Positions 16,013-25,420 of a stretch of 64,000 bases of DNA are shown here, piece by piece. Below the pieces are notes generated by a model. That model had not been told where the DNA came from, ran no database searches, and worked only from the letters and a program-made list of their open reading frames with translations. The number at the start of each line of letters is the position of its first letter. Position 1 is the first letter of the stretch. The position numbers and the translations under genes are program-made. Source of the DNA: Vibrio rumoiensis (lineage in GTDB: Bacteria > Pseudomonadota > Gammaproteobacteria > Enterobacterales > Vibrionaceae); NCBI RefSeq assembly GCF_002218045.2, contig NZ_AP018688.1:45618-109617 (forward strand). The letters are read 5' to 3'.

Positions 16013-16049
16013 AAAATGACACAGAACCTTTTAGGCTCTGTGTCATTTT
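16013..16049. terminator. Strong bidirectional terminator
   Basis: Long stem with arms AAAATGACACAGA and TCTGTGTCATTTT around a short ACCTTTTAGGC loop region. It separates the 87-aa gene (plus) from the converging 314-aa gene (minus) and can stop transcription from both. Confidence 0.85.
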
Positions 16050-16068
16050 AGTCTTTGAAAGGAATGAA

Positions 16069-17013
16069 TTACTGTTCGCCAGCTTTCAAATACCCCAAAT
16101 CAATTAATTGTTTTCTCATTTTTTCGCTGTGCATCATTCTAAATCCAGCTGCATAGTATTTCTTGCTCGAAACTGAAGCTGGACTTAAGCGCGTTGTTAC
16201 GTGAGCTGATTGATTGAAGATGGCCAAAGCATTTTCACCCAAACTACGTCTAGCAGAAATTGTGTGATCATGATTATCGCCAAGTATAGCGTCTGATTTA
16301 GCGATAATTTTCATAACCTTATCAAATGGCCTTCCCTCGACATACCCTCTTTCTTCACGTTGAAATCGGCAAAACGGCAATGCTAAATATTCACGTATTG
16401 TTTTTGGAGTGATAAGGATCTCTCCAAATCCTAACTGGACACGTAATCGCTTCTCTAATGAAAATGCGCTTATAGCATTATTATAATCAAACTTATTTGA
16501 TTCATTAATGTAAGGCTGTGCCCATGAATGATCTGTACCAGTGGTAAAATTGCAGCCAAATAAATATGCCGCACTGGAAAGAGCCAACCCGAATGAAGTG
16601 TGCTCTTCACTTGGTAATGAATCTATATCTAAATCAATACCGGTCAGTAGCTTCAAAGATAAATCCTGTGAAACTTCAACGGCCATCTGGTGACGAATAA
16701 CAGAGGTTTCGATCTCAAAACCAAACGCATTTACTCCGTTTTCATCAAGGATTTGAGTTACAGCAAGTACCTCACCAACAAACGCTGCAATCTTTTCTGA
16801 TTGAATAGCATCAGACGAAATTTCCACAATTAAAGACCCAACGCCTCTTTTCAGCTTGTTTGGATCAACTGCATAATTTTTATGAAGAACATCTAAACTT
16901 GGAAGCAGTTCGTCTTTGAAATCAATAGTCCAAGCGACCGTGACGTGATACTTGTTTTTATATTTTTCGACTAAAGACTCATCGGTATAGGTACGAAGTA
17001 AGTGTGTGTTCAT
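16069..17013 (-). CDS. Conserved-looking hypothetical protein, 314 aa
   Basis: Full open frame with AGGAG six bases before the ATG at 17013 and a terminator just downstream, so a real single-gene unit is likely. The protein is soluble-looking with no signal peptide or membrane helix. Noticeable stretches are GVGSLIVEISSDAI, NGVNAFGFEIETSVI, DHSWAQPYIN and DNHDHTISARRSLGENALAIF. I do not recognise a domain. The IS3-type element ends 26 bases before its start and may have replaced its promoter. Confidence 0.6.
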   Translation of the reverse strand: MNTHLLRTYTDESLVEKYKNKYHVTVAWTIDFKDELLPSLDVLHKNYAVDPNKLKRGVGSLIVEISSDAIQSEKIAAFVGEVLAVTQILDENGVNAFGFEIETSVIRHQMAVEVSQDLSLKLLTGIDLDIDSLPSEEHTSFGLALSSAAYLFGCNFTTGTDHSWAQPYINESNKFDYNNAISAFSLEKRLRVQLGFGEILITPKTIREYLALPFCRFQREERGYVEGRPFDKVMKIIAKSDAILGDNHDHTISARRSLGENALAIFNQSAHVTTRLSPASVSSKKYYAAGFRMMHSEKMRKQLIDLGYLKAGEQ

Positions 17014-17101
17014 GTTAACTCCTAGGTATCAAGTGATTGTGATCCGCACCAGCAGTTTTGGACACCGAGTTAAGTGAGTACAATCACTAACGAGGTGAAC
17101 C

Positions 17102-17386
17102 ATGACAAGCAAGAAAAAACGTATTATCCATTCCCCTGAATTTAAAGCAGAAGCCCTGAAGCTAGCAGAGAAAGTGGGAGTAGCTGCGGCAGCGAGACAA
17201 CTGTCGTTACACGAATCCCAGATCTATGGTTGGCGTAAGTCAGCTAAGAGCGACACCAGCACCAGTCAGCGGGAAAAAGATCTAGCCGCTGAAGTTGCCA
17301 AACTCAAACGACAATTGGCTGAGCAAGCTGAAGAGCTAGATATAGTAAAAAAGGCCGCCACCTACTTCGCGAAAAACCTAAAGTAG
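17102..17386 (+). CDS. IS3-family OrfA (HTH protein)
   Basis: 94-residue N-terminal transposase part with a helix-turn-helix (VGVAAAARQLSLHESQIYGWRKSA) and a C-terminal leucine-zipper-like coil (DLAAEVAKLKRQLAEQAEELDIVKKA). AAAAAAG at 17347-17353 allows a -1 shift into the orfB frame, giving the usual GRHLLREKPKVDCYEF junction of the OrfAB fusion. Confidence 0.92.
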   Translation: MTSKKKRIIHSPEFKAEALKLAEKVGVAAAARQLSLHESQIYGWRKSAKSDTSTSQREKDLAAEVAKLKRQLAEQAEELDIVKKAATYFAKNLK

Positions 17387-18253
17387 ATTGCTACGAATTT
17401 ATGCTCGAACACCTGCTTTGCTTCAGAGTTGCCCGCATGGCTAAGGTGTTCGGTGTTTCACGAAGTGGGTTTTATTACTGGATTAAGCATCGCCACAAGG
17501 CCATCCAGCGCGAGGTAACTCGCCAAGAGCTTGATACGAAGGTCAAAGAGGCTTTTGATAATAGCAAAGGTCGTGATGGCTCAAGGCGCATCCAGAAAAG
17601 AGCTGGCTGAGAACGGTGATAGCCGTAATGTTAAAACCATTGCCGCCAGTATGAAGCGGCAGGATTTAACGCCGAAAGCGGCACGTAAGTTTAAGTGTAC
17701 GACGGACAGCAAACATAAAATGCCAGTTGCTCCGAACCTGCTGGCTCAGGATTTTAAGGCAGAGGCTCCGCATCAACAGTGGGCGGGAGACATCACCTAT
17801 GTTGCGACAAGCGAAGGCTGGCTGTATTTGGCGGTAATCATTGACCTTTATTCCAGGCAAGTAGTCGGTTGGTCTATGGATACCAGAATGACGGCAACTC
17901 TGGTTTGCGATGCGTTATCAATGGCCTTGTTCCGTCGAGGGTTCCCTGAGCAGGTTATCGTTCATAGTGACCGAGGTAGTCAGTACTGCTCAAAAGATTA
18001 TCGAGACATCATAACTGCTTATAATCTAAAGCAAAGTATGAGTAGGAAAGGAAACTGCTGGGATAATGCTTGTGTTGAGAGCTTCTTCCATTCATTGAAA
18101 GTTGAAGCGATCCAGTATGAGCCGATCATGACGCGAGACGAGATGCGCCAAACGATCTTTGAATACATAGAGGTTGATTATAATCGGACAAGAAGGCACA
18201 GTGCTCTTGGGTATCTAAGCCCAGTTAACTTTGAAAATCAAAATGTCGCTTAA
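17344..18253 (+). pseudogene. IS3-family OrfB (integrase core), frameshifted
   Basis: Integrase-type DDE transposase domain. Catalytic residues are visible as WAGDITYVAT (Asp), IVHSDRGSQYCS (Asp) and NACVESFFHSLK (Glu). The frame is broken once: an extra A in the AAAA run at 17596-17599 turns KELAENG into a stop at 17608-17610, and the rest reads in the next frame to 18253. The orfB-only start ATG is 17401. Nothing suggests programmed recoding at this second site. Confidence 0.88.
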
Positions 18254-18400
18254 TGAAGTGTCCAGTCTGGCTGGAGCAGATCATTTCTTATTTTTATATC
18301 TCATCTTCATTCCATTATTTCTCACAGAAACTTGAATCCATGTGTACGATATAAAAAAGTCTAAATTTCAAACTTCAGAATGAGCGAACCACTTTCTCAT

Positions 18401-18956
18401 GAGTCGTAACACGCCCTTTGAGTGATCACACCACTTTCGTGAGTCGTAACGCGCACTTTGCGCATATCTAGTACGGGTTCAGTGGCATATTCCTTAAATG
18501 TTAGATCTGTATCTTGCATTTTAGGTCCAGTTTACAACTACTTAGCACTATACCCTCGTTTGAATCTTGTATATGACCTCTTCCTTGAATCGTAACGCGC
18601 CCTTTGAGTGATCAGTCTACTTTGGTGTGTCGTAACGCGCACTTTGTGCATATCTAGTGCTAGTTCAGTGGCATATTTCGTAAATGTTAGATCTGCACCT
18701 TAAATTTTAGGGTTAGTTTACAACCACTTAGCACTATGTCCTCGTTTGAATCTTGTATATGGCCTCTTCCTTGAGTCGTAACGCGCACTTGGTGTGACTC
18801 CACCTTTTTTGTTGAGTCGTAACACGCCCTTTGAGTGATCACACCACATTCGGGAGACGTAACGCGCACTTCAGGAGTGACCTCACCTTTTTTGTTGAGT
18901 AGTAACACGCCCTTTGAGTGATCACGCCACTTGTGTGAGTCGTAACTCGCACTTCA
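18401..18956. repeat. Nine-copy 20-bp repeat array with 40/186-bp periodicity
   Basis: Nine copies of GAGTCGTAACRCGCMCTTTG start at 18401, 18441, 18587, 18627, 18773, 18814, 18854, 18897 and 18937. Two types alternate: ACGCCCTTTG followed by AGTGATCA, and GCGCACTT(TG/CA). Partners lie 40-43 bp apart. The pairs at 18401, 18587 and 18773 repeat every 186 bp with similar spacer DNA; after that the array is compact. No rep, par or CRISPR-associated gene is adjacent. The short minus ORF at 18687-18908 is a by-product of the repeats. Confidence 0.85.
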
Positions 18957-19439
18957 GTATATTACAGATAATGGATACCTCATCGATGTATTTCTAACAT
19001 CAGATCATTAGTAAGCTAATGGCCTACCTTAAGATACAATTTCCCCCCGCAATTAATTAATTGGAATTATTATCAATACAATGTAAGGCAAATACTCACG
19101 TTATGAGAAAATTCTCATTTCTGTATAAATTGTTTCATTCATGAATTGCAGTTTTATCAATTAACACGATTTATGAAACGTGACTCACGGAGTAGATTTA
19201 TGCAGGGCTATAAGCACCACTAGAGCCTTAAGCAAACTACTAATCTGATCTAGTTCACATAAATATAAATGCTAATGTCAGGTTGGGTGGGAAACAAAAA
19301 TTCTCATAGTTTTATCGTTCAGCATTGTTAACACTCTCTCTATCTAATGTGCTCTATATTTTGTTTCTGCTGGTTTGTCCCTGAACAGACGCGGCATAAG
19401 AATGGGGCATAAAGTGACAAAACAATAGAGAGATAATTT
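18957..19439. other. AT-rich upstream region of the dicarboxylate cluster
   Basis: No gene is seen in these 483 bp. The region must contain the promoter of the three-gene cluster; GAGAGATAATTT directly precedes the first ATG at 19440. No clear operator palindrome was found. Confidence 0.5.
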
Positions 19440-20801
19440 ATGGTTGCTTTACTTGCGTTACCTATTGTATTTGGTGCGGGTCTCCTGATCACAAAAAAAT
19501 ATAATACTCAAGCGGTGCTATTTGGTACTGGGCTATTAATGATGTTAATTGGTGCTTTTTCAGGCCACGTTGATTTTGTGCCTAAAGGGACAGCTAGCTC
19601 TGGCTCTGTGTTTGTCGATTTCTTCTTAGCAATTAAAGCCATAAGTTCCGGCACATTAGCGAAACTTGGCCTTATCATTATGGCTGTCGGGGGTTTTTCA
19701 AAATACATGGGCCATATTGGCGCGGCTAATGCTTTGGTATCGATTGCCACCAAGCCACTATCCATGATTAAAAATCCTTACATCATTTTGGCATTAAGCT
19801 ATTTATTAGGCCAAAGTTTAAACGTATTTATACCAAGTGCTGTTGGCCTTGCCATGTTGCTATTGGTTGCGCTTTACCCAGTTTTAGTAGGCATAGGTTG
19901 TACTCCCGCCTCGGTTGCTGCTGTGCTAGCAACAACAGCTTGTCTTGATTTAGGTCCTGCATCTGGCACCGCCAACAAAGCGGCAGAAGTCATTGGTATT
20001 GATGCTGCAAGTTACTTTATTGAACATCAACTATTTATTGGCGTAATTACCGCACTAGTGATCGCTGCACTACACTTCGTATCACAAAAATATTTCGATA
20101 AGAAAGATGCAGAAAAAGGCGTTGAATATGAACTGCAAGCCAAAGAAATTGAGGTGCGCGATGCTCCTACATGGTTTGCTTTCTTACCTATTTTGCCTCT
20201 ATTCATGCTTTTGGCTTTCAGTAAATTCGCTATTACCTCAGTCAAAATTGATGTCGTAACCGCTATGTTTATTTCATTGGCCATCGCGATGTTATGTGAC
20301 TTTATATACTCTCGTGATGGCCGCAAAGTTGCGGATTCACTTAAAGTGTATTTAAAAGGAATGGGTGATGTTTTTTCTAGTGTTGTCTCTTTAATTATTG
20401 CAGCACAAACCTTCGTGGTTGGCTTAACAGCAATTGGCTTTATCGATGGATTATTACACTTATCATCGCACCTTGGTTTTGGTTATATGATGATGGTATT
20501 ACTGATGATTGCCATTATTGGTATTACTTCTTTCTTATCAGGCTCTGGTAACGCAGCATTTTATAGTTTTTCTAACTTAGCTCCTGATGTTGCAGCACAA
20601 GTTGGCGTATCAACTGCCGCACTTGCCCTACCAATGCAATTATCTGCGGGTATCTTCCGCTCATTCTCACCGGTTTCAGGAGTTGTCATTGCCTGTGCAG
20701 GGGTTGCAAACATTCCGCCAACAGAGCTAGTAAAACGTACTTTTATCCCTATGGTTGGTGGGTTGTTAACCGTTATTCTAGTGACGTTCCTTGGTGCTTA
20801 A
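19440..20801 (+). CDS. dcuC: DcuC-family C4-dicarboxylate transporter
   Basis: Inner-membrane carrier of 453 residues with about 12-14 hydrophobic segments and the DcuC-type features GQSLNVFIPSAVGLAMLLL and CLDLGPASGTANKAAEV. The family moves fumarate, succinate, malate or related diacids, mostly as antiport or efflux under anaerobic conditions. A second conserved half appears in FLSGSGNAAFYSFSNLAP and FRSFSPVSGVVIACAG. First gene of a cluster with a fumarate-lyase-type enzyme and malic enzyme, only 6-27 bp apart, so it probably imports the cluster's substrate or exchanges its product. Confidence 0.88.
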   Translation: MVALLALPIVFGAGLLITKKYNTQAVLFGTGLLMMLIGAFSGHVDFVPKGTASSGSVFVDFFLAIKAISSGTLAKLGLIIMAVGGFSKYMGHIGAANALVSIATKPLSMIKNPYIILALSYLLGQSLNVFIPSAVGLAMLLLVALYPVLVGIGCTPASVAAVLATTACLDLGPASGTANKAAEVIGIDAASYFIEHQLFIGVITALVIAALHFVSQKYFDKKDAEKGVEYELQAKEIEVRDAPTWFAFLPILPLFMLLAFSKFAITSVKIDVVTAMFISLAIAMLCDFIYSRDGRKVADSLKVYLKGMGDVFSSVVSLIIAAQTFVVGLTAIGFIDGLLHLSSHLGFGYMMMVLLMIAIIGITSFLSGSGNAAFYSFSNLAPDVAAQVGVSTAALALPMQLSAGIFRSFSPVSGVVIACAGVANIPPTELVKRTFIPMVGGLLTVILVTFLGA

Positions 20802-20828
20802 GCCGTTATGATGAAAAGAGAAAATACT

Positions 20829-22187
20829 ATGCTAGGACAAAATACATCGGTTTTTGATTCCGACCTTTATTCTCCTTTATTTACTCAAAAAGAAATGAAG
20901 CAAGTTTGGTCGGATACCAATCTCATCCATTGCTGGCTACGCTTTGAAACCGCTATTGCCAAGGTGCAAGCTCAGTTAGGCATCATCCCATCTGAGGCAG
21001 CCGAAGCAATTAAGCAGGCTTGTGAAACTATCGAGATTGACTGGCAACGCTTGTCTGCCGACACCGAATCGGTAGGAATGGCAATCAAGCCCCTGATCGA
21101 CCAAGTGTGTGAGCATGGCGATGACCAGGTTAAACAATATTTGCACTGGGGATGCACTACTCAAGATTTACTTGATACCAGTTTAGCCATGCGATTAAAG
21201 CAAAGCTTAACCATTATTCGTAGGCAGTTACATGAGTTAGGTGAACAATTAAAGTCTATGGCTATAGAGCATAAAGACACTGTTTGTGTCGCTCGCACTA
21301 ACTCGATGGATGCATTACCAACGACTTGGGGGCTACAAGTTAGCTCCTATCTGCAAGAAATCAGCCGTCATATTGTTCGTCTTGATGCCTTGCATAGTCG
21401 CGCAACCACTGGCATGTATGGTGGTGCGGTTGGTAACCTTTCTTCTATTGGTTCTCAAGGGTTATCGGTTCGAAAAGCTTTGTTTATAGAGTTGGAATTA
21501 ACTCAACCGCAAGGCCTTAATAATGGAAGTCTAGATAACATTGTGGAAGTCGTGCAATTTTTTGCTTTAATCCATGGTTCGCTTTGCCGTATAGCAAATG
21601 ATGTTGAAACTATGGGTCGTGCTTCGATTGCAGAGCTGCGCGAAGGTGAAGGTGGTGGTGGCTCAAGCACCATGCCTCATAAAGCAAACCCAAGAGCAAG
21701 CAATATAATCCAAACGCTTTCTCGTATGGGATGGATGTATGCCAGCAGTGCTCCCAATATGATGGATCAACAGGATTTACGTGCCGCCTCAATGCGCATG
21801 CTCAATTGGAGCTTAGTACCTGAATCTGCATTAACCGTTTCTACCAGTCTCGAACGAGCAATACGTCTTATCAAGCACTTAATCGTCAACGAACAAACGA
21901 TGAAAGATAATTTTGCTGCCTCCCGCAACTTCATCATGTCTGAAGCGGTCATGATGACATTAGCGAAAAAAGTCGGTCGTAATAACAGCTATTTAGCACT
22001 AAAAGATGCGGTGGCTCAAGCTGCAACAACCGACTCACTCGAACAAGCCCTAAGAGCTACGTCTTCTATCTCGGATATCTTGACCGACCAAGAAATCGCA
22101 GAAGCGTGTAATCCACAGAACTATCTTGGCTGCAATCAAGAATTAATCCAAGAAGCGATTCAACAATTTGAACAAGTGGCACCATAA
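20829..22187 (+). CDS. Fumarase/aspartase-superfamily lyase (adenylosuccinate-lyase-like), substrate unknown
   Basis: About 452 residues from ATG 20829 (AAAAGAGA upstream; the frame also opens at 20808). The superfamily signature GGGGSSTMPHKANPRASN carries the catalytic loop Ser, and ARTNSMDALPTTWG and the HWGCTTQDLLDT region are the other two conserved blocks. These enzymes split a C-N or C-O bond to release fumarate or close a lactone ring. It is closest in feel to PurB/PcaB-type lyases, but it lies between a dicarboxylate carrier and malic enzyme, not with purine or protocatechuate genes. The stop overlaps the maeA start (TAATG), showing translational coupling. Confidence 0.8.
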   Translation: MLGQNTSVFDSDLYSPLFTQKEMKQVWSDTNLIHCWLRFETAIAKVQAQLGIIPSEAAEAIKQACETIEIDWQRLSADTESVGMAIKPLIDQVCEHGDDQVKQYLHWGCTTQDLLDTSLAMRLKQSLTIIRRQLHELGEQLKSMAIEHKDTVCVARTNSMDALPTTWGLQVSSYLQEISRHIVRLDALHSRATTGMYGGAVGNLSSIGSQGLSVRKALFIELELTQPQGLNNGSLDNIVEVVQFFALIHGSLCRIANDVETMGRASIAELREGEGGGGSSTMPHKANPRASNIIQTLSRMGWMYASSAPNMMDQQDLRAASMRMLNWSLVPESALTVSTSLERAIRLIKHLIVNEQTMKDNFAASRNFIMSEAVMMTLAKKVGRNNSYLALKDAVAQAATTDSLEQALRATSSISDILTDQEIAEACNPQNYLGCNQELIQEAIQQFEQVAP

Positions 22188-23872
22188 TGAGTACTCAAAA
22201 CCGACTATTTATCCGTCAAGCAGGTAATACTTTGCTTAACACTCCACTGCTCAATAAGGGCAGCGCCTTTACGCTAACTGAACGTAGAAATTTTAACTTA
22301 ACAGGTTTATTGCCACACAATATTGAGAGTATTGAAGAACAAGCCGATCGTGCTTATGAACAATTTTCATCAATGGCCAGTGGTATGGATCAACATATCT
22401 ACCTTCGTAATATTCAAGATACTAACGAAACCTTATATTACAAACTGCTTAATAATCACATTGAAGAGATGATGCCGATTATCTACACCCCGACAGTTGG
22501 TGAAGCGTGTCAGAACTTCTCACAAATTTATCGTCGAAATCGCGGGTTATTTTTATGTTATGAAGATAAAGATCAACTTGAAGAAATGATTAACAACGCT
22601 CCAAACTCCGATGTACGTGTGATTGTTATCACCGATGGTGAGCGTATCCTTGGCCTAGGAGATCAGGGAATTGGTGGCATGGGCATTCCCATAGGGAAAC
22701 TCGCCCTTTATACCGCATGTGGCGGAATCAATCCTGAATATACCTTACCGATAGTGATTGATGTCGGCACCAATAACTCTAAATTATTATCTGACCCGCT
22801 TTACATGGGCTGGCGTCACCCGCGATTATCTACCGCTCAATATGATCACTTTATTGATGATTGTCTAAAAGCATTACATAAACGCTGGCCCAAAGCATTG
22901 ATTCAATTTGAAGATTTTGCTCAGGCAAATGCTATGCCTATTTTGCAGCGATACAAAGACAAACTGTGCTGCTTTAATGATGATATTCAAGGTACTGCTT
23001 CTGTCACTGTCGGAACTTTGCTTTCCGCTGCCAATGCTAGCGGTAAACCTCTAAGTCAACAAAAGATTGCTTTCGCTGGAGCAGGATCTGCAGGGTGTGG
23101 CATTGCAGAAGCTATCATCGCTCAAATGGTAAAAGAAGGCATTAGTGAACAACAGGCTAGACAACAAGTTTTCATGATCGATCGCTGGGGTATGCTAGAA
23201 CAAGGAATGAGTAACTTACTGTCATTCCAACAAAAACTTACTCAACCACAGTCCATTCGTAAACAATGGAAAATAAAAGCCAATCAGGATATCAGTTTAT
23301 TAGATGTTATTACTCATGCTAAACCAGATGTGCTAATTGGAGTGACTGGTGTCGCTGGTTTATTTAATCAGCAAATTATCAGTGCATTATGCGCAGGCTG
23401 TGAACACCCTATGGTGCTACCACTCTCTAACCCAACTAATCGAGTAGAGGCAACACCGCAAGACATTATTACCTGGTCTCAAGGAAAAGCGATCGTAGCA
23501 ACAGGTAGCCCATTTCCAGATGTACATTACCAAGGTCAAACCTATCCAATCGATCAATGTAACAACAGTTATATTTTCCCTGGAGTCGGTTTGGGCGTCT
23601 TAGTTAGCGAAGCAACTCGTATTACCAATGACATGTTACAAGTTGCCAGTGAAGCATTAGCCGAACTATCTCCTATGGCAAACGGTAGCAACAGGTTGTT
23701 GCCACCATTACAAGACATCCAAGAAGTATCAAAACATATAGCTTTAGCGGTTGCCAAAAAAGCTATTGAACAAAAAGTAGCAGCACCTCGTTCAGAAGCA
23801 CGACTTAGCAGTAAACTCGATGAGTTATTTTGGCAGGCTAAGTATGCAGAATATCGACGTATTGCATCTTGA
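22187..23872 (+). CDS. maeA: NAD-dependent malic enzyme
   Basis: Oxidative decarboxylation of malate to pyruvate and CO2 with NAD+. 561 residues, the SfcA/MaeA size. Visible: the YTPTVGEACQNFSQIYRRNRGLFL block, DGERILGLGDQGIGGMGIPIGK with the catalytic Lys, metal-binding CCFNDDIQGTASV and Rossmann FAGAGSAGCGIAEA. Its ATG shares a base with the stop of the lyase gene. In this cluster it would feed C4 acids, after fumarase from the chromosome, into pyruvate. Confidence 0.95.
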   Translation: MSTQNRLFIRQAGNTLLNTPLLNKGSAFTLTERRNFNLTGLLPHNIESIEEQADRAYEQFSSMASGMDQHIYLRNIQDTNETLYYKLLNNHIEEMMPIIYTPTVGEACQNFSQIYRRNRGLFLCYEDKDQLEEMINNAPNSDVRVIVITDGERILGLGDQGIGGMGIPIGKLALYTACGGINPEYTLPIVIDVGTNNSKLLSDPLYMGWRHPRLSTAQYDHFIDDCLKALHKRWPKALIQFEDFAQANAMPILQRYKDKLCCFNDDIQGTASVTVGTLLSAANASGKPLSQQKIAFAGAGSAGCGIAEAIIAQMVKEGISEQQARQQVFMIDRWGMLEQGMSNLLSFQQKLTQPQSIRKQWKIKANQDISLLDVITHAKPDVLIGVTGVAGLFNQQIISALCAGCEHPMVLPLSNPTNRVEATPQDIITWSQGKAIVATGSPFPDVHYQGQTYPIDQCNNSYIFPGVGLGVLVSEATRITNDMLQVASEALAELSPMANGSNRLLPPLQDIQEVSKHIALAVAKKAIEQKVAAPRSEARLSSKLDELFWQAKYAEYRRIAS

Positions 23873-23898
23873 TATCCCCAACATAGTTGGATAAAAAT

Positions 23899-23931
23899 AA
23901 ACCAGAGAATTCAAGTTGAATACTCTGGTTT
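23899..23931. terminator. Bidirectional terminator between maeA and the RpiR gene
   Basis: Stem AAACCAGAG / CTCTGGTTT, A-rich on the left and T-rich on the right, between converging genes. Confidence 0.85.
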
Positions 23932-23959
23932 ATCGAAAATATAAACTTAATCAAAAAGA

Positions 23960-24841
23960 TTAATCAGCGGAGAAGGTACCAAAAAACTGAAAAAGCTCTT
24001 CCAGAATGGCAAAATTGCCCTCCCCTGCACTTTTCTCATAAGACAGATGCAAAATTAACTCCACAAACATAAACCCAGCCATTCGACTTTGGAATATCGT
24101 TTGTGTTTCACTCGGTAATACAAACTGTAAATCACTATATTTACCATAAGGGTTTGAACTAGCATTGGTAATAAGTACAACCGATGCATGTTTTTTCTTA
24201 AACCACCGAGCAATATCATAAGCCACACTATTAAATCGATAATAAGAGAAAACCACTAATACATCGTCTTTTTTAACATCGATAAGCCTTTTGGGTAATT
24301 CACCAATATCTAAATTCAGCAATGCCACATCACCGCGCATATATTTGATTAGCGTTGAAAAGTGCATCGCCATAGCTGCAGAAGATGATGGCCCAACCAC
24401 ATAAATTTTCCGCTCTGTATCCATAAACAAATCAATAGCCTTATCAAGGCAATCAATATTGATGCTATTGGTAAATTTATTAATGAGTTGTTGAATCTGA
24501 CTAGAGAATTCATGAACTAAAGGTGGCGTGTCTTGAGGTTTCCTCTCTCGCTCTTCATGATAAATATCAATCGGAGCAGACATCTGATTATCTTTTAATC
24601 CATCTTTCAAGGCAGATTTAAATGCCGCATACCCAGTAAAGCCCAATTTATTTAAAAAGCGCCCTATTGTTGCTTTACTCACGTCTGCATTCGTCGCAAG
24701 GTCCACAATACCGTGATAGGGTAACTCACCAAAATGCTCTGCAATATATGTGTGTAAAGATTTTTCAGAATCGGTCAATTGCTCAATACGTGAAACCAAT
24801 TGGCAATAACCGTGATAGGTTAACTGAATATTAGAAGTCAT
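23960..24841 (-). CDS. RpiR/MurR-family transcriptional regulator
   Basis: 293 residues: an N-terminal RpiR-type HTH (DLATNADVSKATIGRFLNKLGFTGYAAFKSALK, about residues 45-77, in two parts) and a C-terminal SIS sugar-isomerase domain that binds phosphosugars (VVGPSSSAAMAMHFSTLI and VLVVFSYYRFN, about 150-220). Convergent to the dicarboxylate cluster, so it is the obvious candidate regulator. A phosphosugar-sensing SIS domain next to C4-acid genes is a little unexpected. Confidence 0.9.
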   Translation of the reverse strand: MTSNIQLTYHGYCQLVSRIEQLTDSEKSLHTYIAEHFGELPYHGIVDLATNADVSKATIGRFLNKLGFTGYAAFKSALKDGLKDNQMSAPIDIYHEERERKPQDTPPLVHEFSSQIQQLINKFTNSINIDCLDKAIDLFMDTERKIYVVGPSSSAAMAMHFSTLIKYMRGDVALLNLDIGELPKRLIDVKKDDVLVVFSYYRFNSVAYDIARWFKKKHASVVLITNASSNPYGKYSDLQFVLPSETQTIFQSRMAGFMFVELILHLSYEKSAGEGNFAILEELFQFFGTFSAD

Positions 24842-25412
24842 AATCGCAGTTCAAGTACAAACTAAAAGGGATCACATTTTAGCTCATATAAGGCTTTCAT
24901 ACTTTGTGAGACATCATATTGCGCGTTAAAAATTAATCAGAATGTTCATCAGGGTTAAATTGTATTCATAAACCCTTATACGGCTGTATATTAAAAAAGA
25001 TATTAGTCATAACCAGACTCCGGGGGATACTATTTAGGCAGTAGAACGTAAAACTGATACATTCAAATTTTGTCGCAACCACTCGATCTAGAACATTGAT
25101 AATGCAGGCCATTAACCCCAGTTTCTCACCTAGTGGACCACTGGATCTGCTTTATAGTTTAATTTGGTCGTGTTGCTCTAAATCAAGAGTGTATTGACAG
25201 AAACATACACTAAACTAACCAATTGTTATTTATATGATATTTGATGTGATTGCAAAAATACCTCGCCTCTAATTTTCTGGAAAAATGAAGGCATGCCGAT
25301 TCTAAATCGGATTTATGCTATTGATTTAAATGATTTAATTTATTCTTGATTATAACGTTTTGTATAAAGTCACCACCGTGTTTGCAAAAATACCTCGGCT
25401 TTCCTTCATGCT
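24842..25412. other. Intergenic region between RpiR gene and IS66-type element
   Basis: No gene is seen. A 16-bp direct repeat TTGCAAAAATACCTCG occurs at 25250-25265 and 25382-25397, 132 bp apart; its meaning is unknown. The right border is the TTTGATTT target duplication of the next element. Confidence 0.5.
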
Positions 25413-25420
25413 TTTGATTT

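Larger units (their letters stand above)
17040..18283 (+). mobile_element. IS3-family element
   Basis: Imperfect 26-bp ends: TGATCCGCACCAGCAG at 17040 and its inverted partner ending at 18283, with GGACAC conserved at the inner edge of both. It contains orfA and orfB with a typical A6G slippery site between them. No 3-4-bp target duplication is obvious (TTG against TTT). orfB is frameshifted, so the copy is probably dead. Confidence 0.85.

Noticed and set aside
17037..18286. 3-bp target duplication for the IS3-type element
   Set aside because: TTG on the left and TTT on the right do not match.
18687..18908. 73-codon minus frame in the repeat array
   Set aside because: Its sequence is only the translation of the DNA repeats (VITQRACYDS type), with no separate coding evidence.
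18401..18956. CRISPR array
   Set aside because: Spacers are themselves repetitive and of two lengths, the repeats vary, and no cas gene is nearby.
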